Origin: a bacterium
Lineage (GTDB): Bacteria > Bacillota > Bacilli > Lactobacillales > Streptococcaceae
Assembly: GCA_905221235.1 (NCBI GenBank)
Contig: CAJNCJ010000001.1
Coordinates: forward strand, 193,995 to 257,994
Direction of reading: 5' to 3'
Length of the DNA stretch: 64,000 bases
The position numbers and the translations under genes were made by a program. Within the stretch, counting starts at the first letter, position 1. Every line of letters starts with the position of its first letter. This document shows, piece after piece, positions 57,255 to 64,000 of this stretch. Under the pieces are notes generated by a model, which saw only the letters and a list, made by a program, of their open reading frames with translations, ran no database searches and had not been told where the DNA came from.

Positions 57255-58133
57255 TTATTCAAAAATAAGAGAACCTTCTAAAAAATTTTTTATTTCTGAC
57301 ACCATTCCATTTGCATCTTCTTGTCGAAAAACTTTACTAAATCCACTTGAATCATGATTGGTATTTTCAAAAGCATAAACAGGTTTATTCTGTTCTATTG
57401 CTCTATTAACAATACCATCCACCTCTCCCCAATGGTTAATATCTAAATAAATATCTGATTTCTTCAACAAATCCTCAACAATATCATCATGATGAACATT
57501 TGTGTATATATTCACGTTCTCATAACGATTGAAACTTTCAAGATAATCCGAAATATTTGTTTTAGCTGCTATATGGAAAGCTACCTCTGGAAGATTCTGA
57601 ACAAGATAGTCTAGATTTTCTAAAGTATCTGAAGCTGTTAAAGTAAAAACATGAAATTGGTGTTGTTTCCTAGGAATGATTTTTAAATCCTCCTGAGAAG
57701 TAACGATAGAATTAGCTGGTATATCTTTATAAATTAGGGCATTTGCTCCAATAATGACATTATCTCCAATCGTCACCCCTTTTAAAATGACAACATTGGT
57801 TCCAATCCAGCAATTTTTTCCTATCGTTATTTTATCAGAAGTAAATTGAATTTTTTCGATATGGTAATTTGAGTATTTATGATTATGGTCAAAAATCCTT
57901 ACCCCATCTCCAAACATGGTATCCTTACCAATTTCAATTTCTTTACCGCAACGAATCGTACAATGGTCATTAAAGAAAACTCTATTTCCTAGTGTTAATT
58001 TAGCATTATTAGCTACTTCTAAACTTACAAATGAACGAAATGTAACATCTGTTCCTAATTCAATAGTACTAGTAGGAGAAATCTCTATATGATGAAAATC
58101 TCCTAATAACTTTACAGAATCTTTAAAATCCAT
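57255..58133 (-). CDS. Hexapeptide acyltransferase fused to a GtfB-like module
   Basis: 292 residues in two unrelated parts. About 1-165 is a left-handed beta-helix acyltransferase of the maltose/galactoside acetyltransferase type: VFFNDHCTIRCGKEIEIGKD, FGDGVRIFDHNHKY with the catalytic-type His, and CWIGTNVVILKGVTIGDNVI. About 170-292 is the same module found on the GT8 enzymes: VFTLTASDTLENLDYLVQNL, VAFHIAAKTNISDYLESF, DIYLDINHWGEVDGIV. It probably O-acetylates a sugar of the SRRP glycan, with the module directing it to the same substrate. It overlaps the GT2-GT8 gene by 11 bases. Confidence 0.87.
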   Translation of the reverse strand: MDFKDSVKLLGDFHHIEISPTSTIELGTDVTFRSFVSLEVANNAKLTLGNRVFFNDHCTIRCGKEIEIGKDTMFGDGVRIFDHNHKYSNYHIEKIQFTSDKITIGKNCWIGTNVVILKGVTIGDNVIIGANALIYKDIPANSIVTSQEDLKIIPRKQHQFHVFTLTASDTLENLDYLVQNLPEVAFHIAAKTNISDYLESFNRYENVNIYTNVHHDDIVEDLLKKSDIYLDINHWGEVDGIVNRAIEQNKPVYAFENTNHDSSGFSKVFRQEDANGMVSEIKNFLEGSLIFE

Positions 58134-60219
58134 GTTTATCTTCCACTTCTCTTAATTTCTCAATCATTTCTTGAACTTGTTCTACTTTGTAGGTTATCTG
58201 TCCAACTTCACGATATTTTGTATTCTCAAAAGCTAAAATCAACTTTCCTCTTTCTGAAAATTGATCTAACATTTCCTCTGTTTTTTCACCATGATTAATA
58301 TCTAAAAGTACCTGACTAGTCTCAATTAATTCTTGATCTAGTTCTGCTAAATAATTAATTCCAGCATAAACAGTTACATTTGGATAGACTAACAATTGTT
58401 TTAAACGATCACTGACCATCACTCTAGCCGCAATCTTAAATTGAATATTAGGCAAGGATTGAATCAATGTCTCAATTTGTTCAATCTGATCTGAAGACGT
58501 ATAAATTAAACAAGTAAGCGGTTCTCTGATAGGATAGATATGTGATTTTTGTAATGGGTGTAAATGATGATTTTTTCCTAACTCTGTCCATTCAAGACTA
58601 TGATAATACCACCAAACATCACGATAGGTCTGCGCAGCTAAATCAAACCACGGCTTTCTATGTGAGAGATAGTGGATAATACCAGGATAATCTTGACCTG
58701 CTGGTAACTCATAGTCTATGAATTGCTTATGAATCACAACATGGTTGTTGTCAAATCCCATCTCTATCCATCTATTTTCAAAGAGCATATTTAAAATACT
58801 CTGATCCGCTTGATCTACCTTATCATGCCACTCATTTGTCAAATCTATCAAGCGTTGGGACATATTTTCTTGTTTCCACAAACGATTGTTGATTAGTAAA
58901 ACACCCGCATTGAACATTTCCCTGCCATAGTATACTCTTCCTCCATAATCTCGAACAGCTGCTAATGGATAGTCTTGCAAATCTGTTTCAAACAAGTTAT
59001 CCAAATTTTTAGTTACCACTAAATCGCAGTCTAAATAAAGAGCCTTATCTTCTTTGACGAAATCAGATATAAAATAACGCAAAAAAACAGTGTAACTAAT
59101 ATCAGTTTTATAACGCGAAATTTGCTCAGACGTAACCCGGCAATTGATAATTTCTGAATCAAACTTTTCTAATCGCTTATTTAATTGTTTAATCCATTCA
59201 TTTGGAAAATCACTATTAATCAGATAAAAACGAATCGAGCGATTATGGTAACAGATAGACTTAATAGTCGTCACGACCTGCTCTGCATAGGCATAGTTAG
59301 CTGCGAGGACAACAGCTGTTTTATCTATTGTCTTTTCAGTAGTTAATTGACTTAAAACCATTTTTTTAGCAGCAAGGTCTTTGTATGTATTAGTATCCGA
59401 TAAGGTACTAGCTTGACCATTAGATAGTGCGCTATCTAACATCTTACTATAAACTGCCAAGTGCTTTTCTAAAGGATAGCCTAAACTAGCTAGTAAAGTA
59501 ATACGTTCCGACATCGCATCTACTAAAGCATGCATCCACTTTTCAGTCCACGACCTAGAACTACTTCCTTCTCTTTGGCGGTAAGCATATAAACCTGCAT
59601 TCAAATAGATCGTCTTTTCGGCAAGTAAATAAATCTTTTGATTGAGATATCCATCTTCACCTAATTTACCTACTTCAAAACGTAGCTCCCTAAATAAATC
59701 TGCTTTATAAAGCTTTCCACCAACACAAATCAAAGCAAAATTCTTCATATGTTCTGATTCATAAAAATTTTCAAAAATAGAGACATTATCATACACTTTC
59801 TCATAATAGGAATTTCCAAATATATGGAAGTAGAATATCCCTTCCTGCTCATTATATGAGTAATAATTTCCAACCGCGATATCTGCACAATACTCAAGTA
59901 ATTTCTTATATAAAACTTCTACATAATTCGGTTCAACCCAATCATCTGAATCAACAAAGGTCACATAAGATCCTGTCATTCGATCCAAGCCCATATTTCT
60001 TGCTTCAGACTGACCACCGTTTTCTTTTTCAATGTAAATAATCCGATTATCTTTGCGTGCATACTCTTGACAAATTATCCCTGAATTATCTGTAGAGCCA
60101 TCATTGATAACGATAATTTCAAGATTTTTATAAGTTTGGCTAATTAAACTATCCAAACATTTATCTAGATAATGTTCAACATTATAGACTGGCACAATTA
60201 CCGTAATTTTTTCATTCAT
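58123..60219 (-). CDS. GT2-GT8 fusion glycosyltransferase with GtfB-like module
   Basis: 698 residues. About 1-290: GT2 domain (ITVIVPVYNVEHYLDKCLDS, VINDGSTDNSGIICQEYA, YVTFVDSDDWVEPN). About 300-560: GT8 domain (AVVLAANYAYAEQVVTTIKS, DxD as DCD in ALYLDCDLVV, MFNAGVLLINNRLW, HYLSHRKPWFDL). About 575-698: GtfB-like module (CLIYTSSDQIEQIETLIQSL, VLLDINHGEKTEEML). Separate genes for the first two parts exist elsewhere in the island, so this is a true fusion and likely performs two consecutive steps. It is the first gene after the 60220-60685 intergenic region and has an extended -10 promoter. Confidence 0.9.
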   Translation of the reverse strand: MNEKITVIVPVYNVEHYLDKCLDSLISQTYKNLEIIVINDGSTDNSGIICQEYARKDNRIIYIEKENGGQSEARNMGLDRMTGSYVTFVDSDDWVEPNYVEVLYKKLLEYCADIAVGNYYSYNEQEGIFYFHIFGNSYYEKVYDNVSIFENFYESEHMKNFALICVGGKLYKADLFRELRFEVGKLGEDGYLNQKIYLLAEKTIYLNAGLYAYRQREGSSSRSWTEKWMHALVDAMSERITLLASLGYPLEKHLAVYSKMLDSALSNGQASTLSDTNTYKDLAAKKMVLSQLTTEKTIDKTAVVLAANYAYAEQVVTTIKSICYHNRSIRFYLINSDFPNEWIKQLNKRLEKFDSEIINCRVTSEQISRYKTDISYTVFLRYFISDFVKEDKALYLDCDLVVTKNLDNLFETDLQDYPLAAVRDYGGRVYYGREMFNAGVLLINNRLWKQENMSQRLIDLTNEWHDKVDQADQSILNMLFENRWIEMGFDNNHVVIHKQFIDYELPAGQDYPGIIHYLSHRKPWFDLAAQTYRDVWWYYHSLEWTELGKNHHLHPLQKSHIYPIREPLTCLIYTSSDQIEQIETLIQSLPNIQFKIAARVMVSDRLKQLLVYPNVTVYAGINYLAELDQELIETSQVLLDINHGEKTEEMLDQFSERGKLILAFENTKYREVGQITYKVEQVQEMIEKLREVEDKHGF

Positions 60220-60241
60220 GAGCTCATTCTCCTTTCCTACT

Positions 60242-60250
60242 ATTATAACA
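60242..60250 (-). promoter_or_regulatory. Extended -10 promoter for the glycosyltransferase operon
   Basis: Minus strand TGTTATAAT is a perfect extended -10, 23 bases before the ATG of the GT2-GT8 fusion gene. From here the genes down to secY2 are mostly overlapping or closely spaced, so much of the island could be one transcript. Confidence 0.6.
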
Positions 60251-60580
60251 TTTTTTTGCTATTTTTTAAGCTATTAAGGAATTTCAAATTAAAAAAAATC
60301 TGTTTATTTCATTGACAATAACGTTCTTACAATACTAAATTATAATCACATTTCAAATTAAATAATTATGCAAAAAACAAAAGGGAAATAATTTAAAATA
60401 TTCAGCTTTGCAATCTTACTGCAGTTATGTAATCACATTTTCTAATGATCAATCTTAAAAATAAATTTTTAATTCACTTCATCCAAAGAAATGACTCATC
60501 TGTCCGCATATCAAGAATCTTTTAAGAATCTATTGATGTAAAGAATCTTATTATTTTAGAATAGCTATCTAATAAACGTA

Positions 60581-60642
60581 AAAAAGCGACCCACATCAAA
60601 AAATTAGAGAACATTCTAATTTTTGAGTGCAGGCCACTTTTT
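60581..60642 (-). terminator. Long terminator after the GT2 gene
   Basis: An inner stem AAAAATTAGA / TCTAATTTTT and an outer stem AAAGTGGCC / GGTCGCTTT (with two G-U pairs), followed on the minus strand by TTTT. It closes the transcript of the gene ending at 60686. Confidence 0.8.
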
Positions 60643-60685
60643 CTATCTAAAAATAGAGAAAAATCAATTTATAAAATGTGTTTGA

Positions 60686-61582
60686 CTAACCTTCAAAATA
60701 TTTAGCTGCAATTGCTTTTTTGACCAAAATTTGTTGATAAGATTCCACGTCTCCATGTTTAAGAGTTTCTTCTTCATGAATAGATAATCGCCATTTATAA
60801 GCTTGAATTTCTCTATCTAATAACTCCTGAGGAGCTCCAATCAATTGGAGAATAGTCATACGTTCTTCAATACTCTTTAAGGGATATACATCTGCAAGAT
60901 TGACTGTCCTTGTAACACTTGTAGAACGTTTTCTATGAATATAAATAGCCTTATTCATAAAAGCAATTTTATCTGCCTGAAGATAAACTTTATAAGTTGT
61001 GTAATCATCCTCTACACTTTTATCTGTTGGATATACAATATCCTTAAACAGCTCTGTCTTGTATAACTTCGCCCACGGAACTGTGAAGCATTGACTGAAA
61101 TTATACTTACTGTCATATTGATGGTTAAACCATTCAAATGGCGTATAAGTCTGCTCAAAATAATCATCTGCTCCTACATGAATCAAAAAACTAGCTTGAT
61201 CATCCAAAAATTGAGTAAAGTTTCCGATTGCAATATCTGCATCTGTTTTTTTCAATAAATCATAAAGATTTTGGATATGATCCAACTCCAACCAGTCATC
61301 ATTATCTACAAAAACGATATAATCCCCAGTTACCACTTCCAAGGCACGATTGCGGCTAGAAGAAACTCCACCATTTCTTTTATGATAGACTTTAACACGT
61401 GCATCTTGGTTTTGATAACGTTGACAGATTGCTGCTGAACCATCTGTTGAGCCATCATTAATCAAAATAATTTCAAGATTTTGATAGGTTTGTTGAACGA
61501 TACTATCCAAGCATTTTTCAAGATATAGTTCTGACATGTAAACAGGAACAATAACACTTATTTTTTCCATCATTTTAATCAT
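60686..61582 (-). CDS. GT2 family glycosyltransferase
   Basis: A 298-residue GT2 enzyme: ISVIVPVYMSELYLEKCLDS, ILINDGSTDGSAAICQRYQ, NGGVSSSRNRALEVVTGDYI and DxD in FVDNDDWLELD. The C-terminal helical part includes FTVPWAKLYKTELFKDIVYP. Here the DxD region reads DND, not the DSD of its relatives. AAGGAG lies only three bases before the first ATG, and ATGs at 61573 and 61570 are also possible starts. Likely an SRRP glycan-extending enzyme. Confidence 0.9.
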   Translation of the reverse strand: MIKMMEKISVIVPVYMSELYLEKCLDSIVQQTYQNLEIILINDGSTDGSAAICQRYQNQDARVKVYHKRNGGVSSSRNRALEVVTGDYIVFVDNDDWLELDHIQNLYDLLKKTDADIAIGNFTQFLDDQASFLIHVGADDYFEQTYTPFEWFNHQYDSKYNFSQCFTVPWAKLYKTELFKDIVYPTDKSVEDDYTTYKVYLQADKIAFMNKAIYIHRKRSTSVTRTVNLADVYPLKSIEERMTILQLIGAPQELLDREIQAYKWRLSIHEEETLKHGDVESYQQILVKKAIAAKYFEG

Positions 61583-61682
61583 ATACTCCTTTTCTGATGC
61601 AATATATAAAAAACAAAGTCGATTTCAATACACATTTCTTTAAGATACATTCTAAATCAATTCTAATATTTCTGAGAACAGA

Positions 61683-62561
61683 TTAATCATGTTTAACTTT
61701 CCCAGCATTTGGTAAGTATTCTTTTATAAATCCTGATATATCCTTACTCATGATTTTATCCAATCGTTCAGAAATAATGTCTTCCGACCAATTCCACCAC
61801 GCAATTTCTAACATCTGCTCACGGAATATAGGATCTGCTATACGATAACGAATCACTTTAGCTGGATTGCCTCCTACAACAGCATAGGGTTCTACATCCT
61901 TTGTCACTAGAGCACCTGCTCCTATGACTGCACCATCTCCAATGGTTACCCCAGCCATGATTTGAGCATTATTTCCAATCCAAACATCATTACCAACTCG
62001 AGTTGGACTTTTCAAAATATGATCATCATTCATCTTCAGAGGATCATCCGTGTAAAACACCTCTAAACTCTTGAATGGATAGGTTGTAATCAACTCTAAA
62101 TCATGATTTGCGGTTATAAATTGAACATTATGCCCAATAGAACAATAATCACCAATTATAACTTGACCTCCGTGATCATAGTCAATTAATTGAGGAATAC
62201 CATACGTATGTTTCCCTACTATTAAGGCTCCGTAATCAATCAAATAGCGACTAGTATATTTTGTCAGGTAATCAAATAAGTCCGAACGTGAATCATATAT
62301 TCGTATTTCCAAGGGAATCGTTTCCTGATGTAATCCTTCCCAGTAGGAATGGCCTACTTCTTCATAGCAACACTCAAAAACTGCGGTTAGTTGCTCTGAC
62401 TTAGAATATAATTTAAGTTTATGATCTTCTAATTTCCAAAACCGCTCATTATCATGACCTGTTCCACCAATATCTCTAATCTGACCATCAGGTAAGAATT
62501 GGAAATAACGTTGGTGTTGCTTATTTTTATGTGAAAATAAGCAGAATTTTCCAGATATCAA
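61683..62561 (-). CDS. CatB/Vat-type hexapeptide acetyltransferase with N-terminal extension
   Basis: A 292-residue protein. About 1-110 is a beta-rich region I do not recognise ([20 protein letters not shown]). About 115-270 is a xenobiotic acetyltransferase-type left-handed beta-helix: [20 protein letters not shown] with the catalytic-type His, [32 protein letters not shown] and [14 protein letters not shown]. Such enzymes O-acetylate sugars and other hydroxyl compounds. The only possible start is a TTG at 62561: a stop codon lies directly upstream, and there is no nearby ATG. Location suggests action on the SRRP glycan. Confidence 0.87.
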   Translation of the reverse strand: MISGKFCLFSHKNKQHQRYFQFLPDGQIRDIGGTGHDNERFWKLEDHKLKLYSKSEQLTAVFECCYEEVGHSYWEGLHQETIPLEIRIYDSRSDLFDYLTKYTSRYLIDYGALIVGKHTYGIPQLIDYDHGGQVIIGDYCSIGHNVQFITANHDLELITTYPFKSLEVFYTDDPLKMNDDHILKSPTRVGNDVWIGNNAQIMAGVTIGDGAVIGAGALVTKDVEPYAVVGGNPAKVIRYRIADPIFREQMLEIAWWNWSEDIISERLDKIMSKDISGFIKEYLPNAGKVKHD

Positions 62562-63067
62562 TTAAAACTTTCCCCTTCCAACTAAATTGACTATATCTAT
62601 CAGTGTGACTACAACATGAATAAGTAGTCATCTAACGAAAACTTTTATACAAATTTAGTGTTATTTACCCTTCATATAGAGAGACTATATAGTGTTCTCT
62701 TGCTATATACATCTTACCACAAATACTCTTATAATAAAAGTAACTTACATAGAAATATCAAGGCTATTCCTGAATTGAAAATTAATAAATTTACATACAA
62801 TTAACGAATTGGAAGGATAATCATATACGATTCAAAGTCATGCCGATGGAGTTTTATTTCTTCAAGGATATTAATCAACAAGTAAAATGAGGTCTTAAAG
62901 TCTTGTTTACCATAGACTACAATCGTACAGGAAAAATACGAATACAACTATCGATCATTAGTGGACATTTATGACGAAATAATGCAAAAAATCCCCTGGA
63001 TGAGTTTTCATCCAAGGGATTCTTCATAAATCGAGATAATAATACTTTCTATGTATTTTTAATCCGA
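62562..63067. other. 506-bp region between the acetyltransferase and the SRRP gene
   Basis: The right end holds the SRRP terminator (62985-63021). The rest is A/T-rich and carries only short open stretches on both strands, for example about 62840-62980, broken by stops in every frame. It may be decayed coding sequence, but I could not identify it. Confidence 0.6.
62985..63021 (-). terminator. Terminator after the SRRP gene
   Basis: Fourteen-base arms AATCCC(T/C)TGGATGA / TCATCCA(A/G)GGGATT with a four-base loop, followed on the minus strand by TTTTTTG. Confidence 0.88.
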
Positions 63068-64000
63068 TTATTCTTCGTCATCACGTTTACGGCGTTTCGC
63101 AAACAGACCTAGACCAGTCACGGCTGCCAAAGCTCCAAGGAGTACAGATGATTTGGAAGCTTCTGTACCTGTATTTGGCAATTGCTGTCTTGACTTACCT
63201 GCTGATTCTGATGGTGTTTCAGAAGATAATGTGTCTGCTGAAGCTGACGCACTTGTTGATGCTGGTTCAGAGACTGATGTGCTTGCTGATGCCGATGCGC
63301 TTGTTGACGCTGATTCAGAAGCGCTTGTGCTTGCTGATGCCGATGCACTTGTTGATGCTGATTCTGATGCGCTTGTGCTTGCTGATTCAGAAGCCGATGT
63401 GCTTGCTGATTCTGATGCGCTTGTTGATGCTGATTCAGAAGCCGATGTGCTTGCTGATTCTGATGCACTTGTTGATGCTGATTCTGATGCGCTTGTGCTT
63501 GCTGATTCAGAAGCCGATGTGCTTGCTGATTCAGAAGCCGATGTGCTTGCTGATTCAGAAGCCGATGTGCTTGCTGATTCTGATGCGCTTGTGCTTGCTG
63601 ATTCTGATGCACTTGTTGATGCTGACTCAGACGCACTTGTTGATGCTGATTCTGATGCCGATGTGCTTGCTGATTCTGATGCACTTGTTGACGCTGACTC
63701 AGATGCTGATGTACTTGCTGACTCAGATGCGCTTGTGCTTGCTGATTCTGATGCACTTGTTGATGCTGATTCAGAAGCTGATGTGCTTGCTGATTCTGAC
63801 GCGCTTGTTGATGCCGATTCAGAAGCTGATGTGCTTGCTGACTCAGATGCTGATGTACTTGCTGACTCAGATGCGCTTGTGCTTGCTGATTCTGATGCGC
63901 TTGTGCTTGCTGATTCTGATGCACTTGTTGATGCTGACTCAGATGCGCTTGTGCTTGCTGATTCAGAAGCACTTGTTGATGCTGACTCTGACGCACTTGT
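63068..64000 (-). CDS. Serine-rich repeat adhesin, C-terminal part (5' end outside the window)
   Basis: The C-terminal 310 residues of a glycosylated surface adhesin of the PsrP/GspB/Fap1 type, the substrate of the accessory Sec island. From the right edge to about 63225 the minus strand reads almost only [12 protein letters not shown] repeats. Then comes a short spacer, and a sortase signal: [12 protein letters not shown], a hydrophobic helix ([15 protein letters not shown]) and the charged tail [10 protein letters not shown]. The stop is TAA at 63068. The reading frame is open to the edge. The binding region, the signal peptide and the start lie beyond the window, so the adhesin type cannot be told. 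Other frames through the repeats are also open by chance. Confidence 0.95.
   Translation of the reverse strand, partial: TSASESASTSASESASTSASESASTSASESASTSASESASTSASESASTSASESASTSASESASTSASESASTSASESASTSASESASTSASESASTSASESASTSASESASTSASESASTSASESASTSASESASTSASESASTSASESASTSASESASTSASESASTSASESASTSASESASTSASESASTSASESASTSASESASTSASESASTSASASASTSASESASTSASASASTSVSEPASTSASASADTLSSETPSESAGKSRQQLPNTGTEASKSSVLLGALAAVTGLGLFAKRRKRDDEE
63225..64000 (-). repeat. Serine-rich repeat tract
   Basis: Tandem Ser-Ala-Ser-(Thr/Glu) units, DNA period 12 with a 24-base higher unit. Codons vary between copies (TCA, TCT, AGC, AGT for Ser), so the repeat is less perfect at DNA than at protein level. It runs beyond the right edge. 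Confidence 0.93.

Larger units (their letters stand above)
60220..60685. other. 466-bp intergenic region in the glycosylation island
   Basis: Contains a promoter at the left end (60242-60250) firing leftward and a long terminator at the right end (60581-60642). The middle is A/T-rich. Three copies of AAGAATCT lie at about 60507-60553. No open frame of interest was found. Confidence 0.75.

Noticed and set aside
63118..63996. A long minus-strand open frame rich in Gln and His across the serine repeats
   Set aside because: It is an alternate-frame reading of the Ser-Ala-Ser repeat. The true frame gives the LPNTG anchor, membrane helix and charged tail ending at 63068.

Overview
The window reads as a chromosomal segment of a mitis-group Streptococcus, close to S. 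pneumoniae and S. mitis. Reasons: an intact BOX (boxA-boxB-boxC) element, promoters dominated by extended -10 boxes, the mevalonate pair mvaS-mvaA, the phpP-stkP signalling pair, a sucrose scr regulon, and an accessory Sec (SecA2/SecY2) island beside a serine-rich repeat protein (SRRP). From scrK onwards the gene order is the one I remember around the pneumococcal psrP island. A StkP with only three PASTA domains and metE at the left edge suggest a non-pneumococcal relative, but that is inference.

Layout, left to right. (1) 1-2176: 3'-truncated metE (minus strand) with a perfect 21-bp MetR/MtaR-type palindrome upstream. (2) 2202-5280: an accessory patch on the minus strand, made of a pyrimidine-dimer-glycosylase-like gene overlapping a DUF1722/YbgA gene, then an AT-rich pair encoding a GIY-YIG nuclease fused to a Schlafen-group-3 (DUF2075) helicase and a MazG-like pyrophosphohydrolase. 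The pair is the best candidate for an undescribed defence module. (3) 5384-6035: a VTT/TMEM64 membrane protein. (4) 6045-11972: sucrose genes scrK and scrA (minus), divergent from scrB-scrR (plus), closed by a BOX element and a terminator. (5) 11970-26000: core genes, all minus: mvaA-mvaS, a two-subunit ThrE-like exporter, stkP-phpP-rsmB-fmt-priA, rpoZ-gmk, rny. (6) 26102-37405: yefM-yoeB toxin-antitoxin bracketed by a duplicated terminator, tmcAL, an inserted AT-rich membrane gene, a methyltransferase, the rsfS-yqeK-nadD-yhbY-yqeH-yqeG run with two MITE-like repeats, corA, an MscS-like channel, and plus-strand sstT and an aromatic acid exporter. (7) 37404-64000: the accessory Sec/SRRP glycosylation island, all minus.

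In the island, transcription runs from the SRRP gene (right edge, C-terminal 310 residues with an LPNTG anchor) through acyltransferases and many glycosyltransferases to secY2, asp1, asp2, asp3, secA2, gtfA, gtfB, asp4 and asp5. GtfA-GtfB should add the first GlcNAc to the serine repeats. Gtf3, GT2, GT8 and DUF1792 enzymes should extend the glycan, Asp2 and two hexapeptide acyltransferases may acetylate it, and SecA2/SecY2/Asp1-5 export the product for sortase attachment. A C-terminal module resembling the C-terminal domain of GtfB is attached to almost every GT8 enzyme, to a GT2-GT8 fusion and to an acyltransferase, twice in one protein. One GT2 gene is broken by a single in-frame amber codon, and a further acyltransferase survives only as a fragment, so the glycan programme appears to be changing.

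No tRNA, rRNA, CRISPR array or complete insertion sequence was seen. All assignments come from reading the sequence. No database search was run, and base-composition remarks are by eye.
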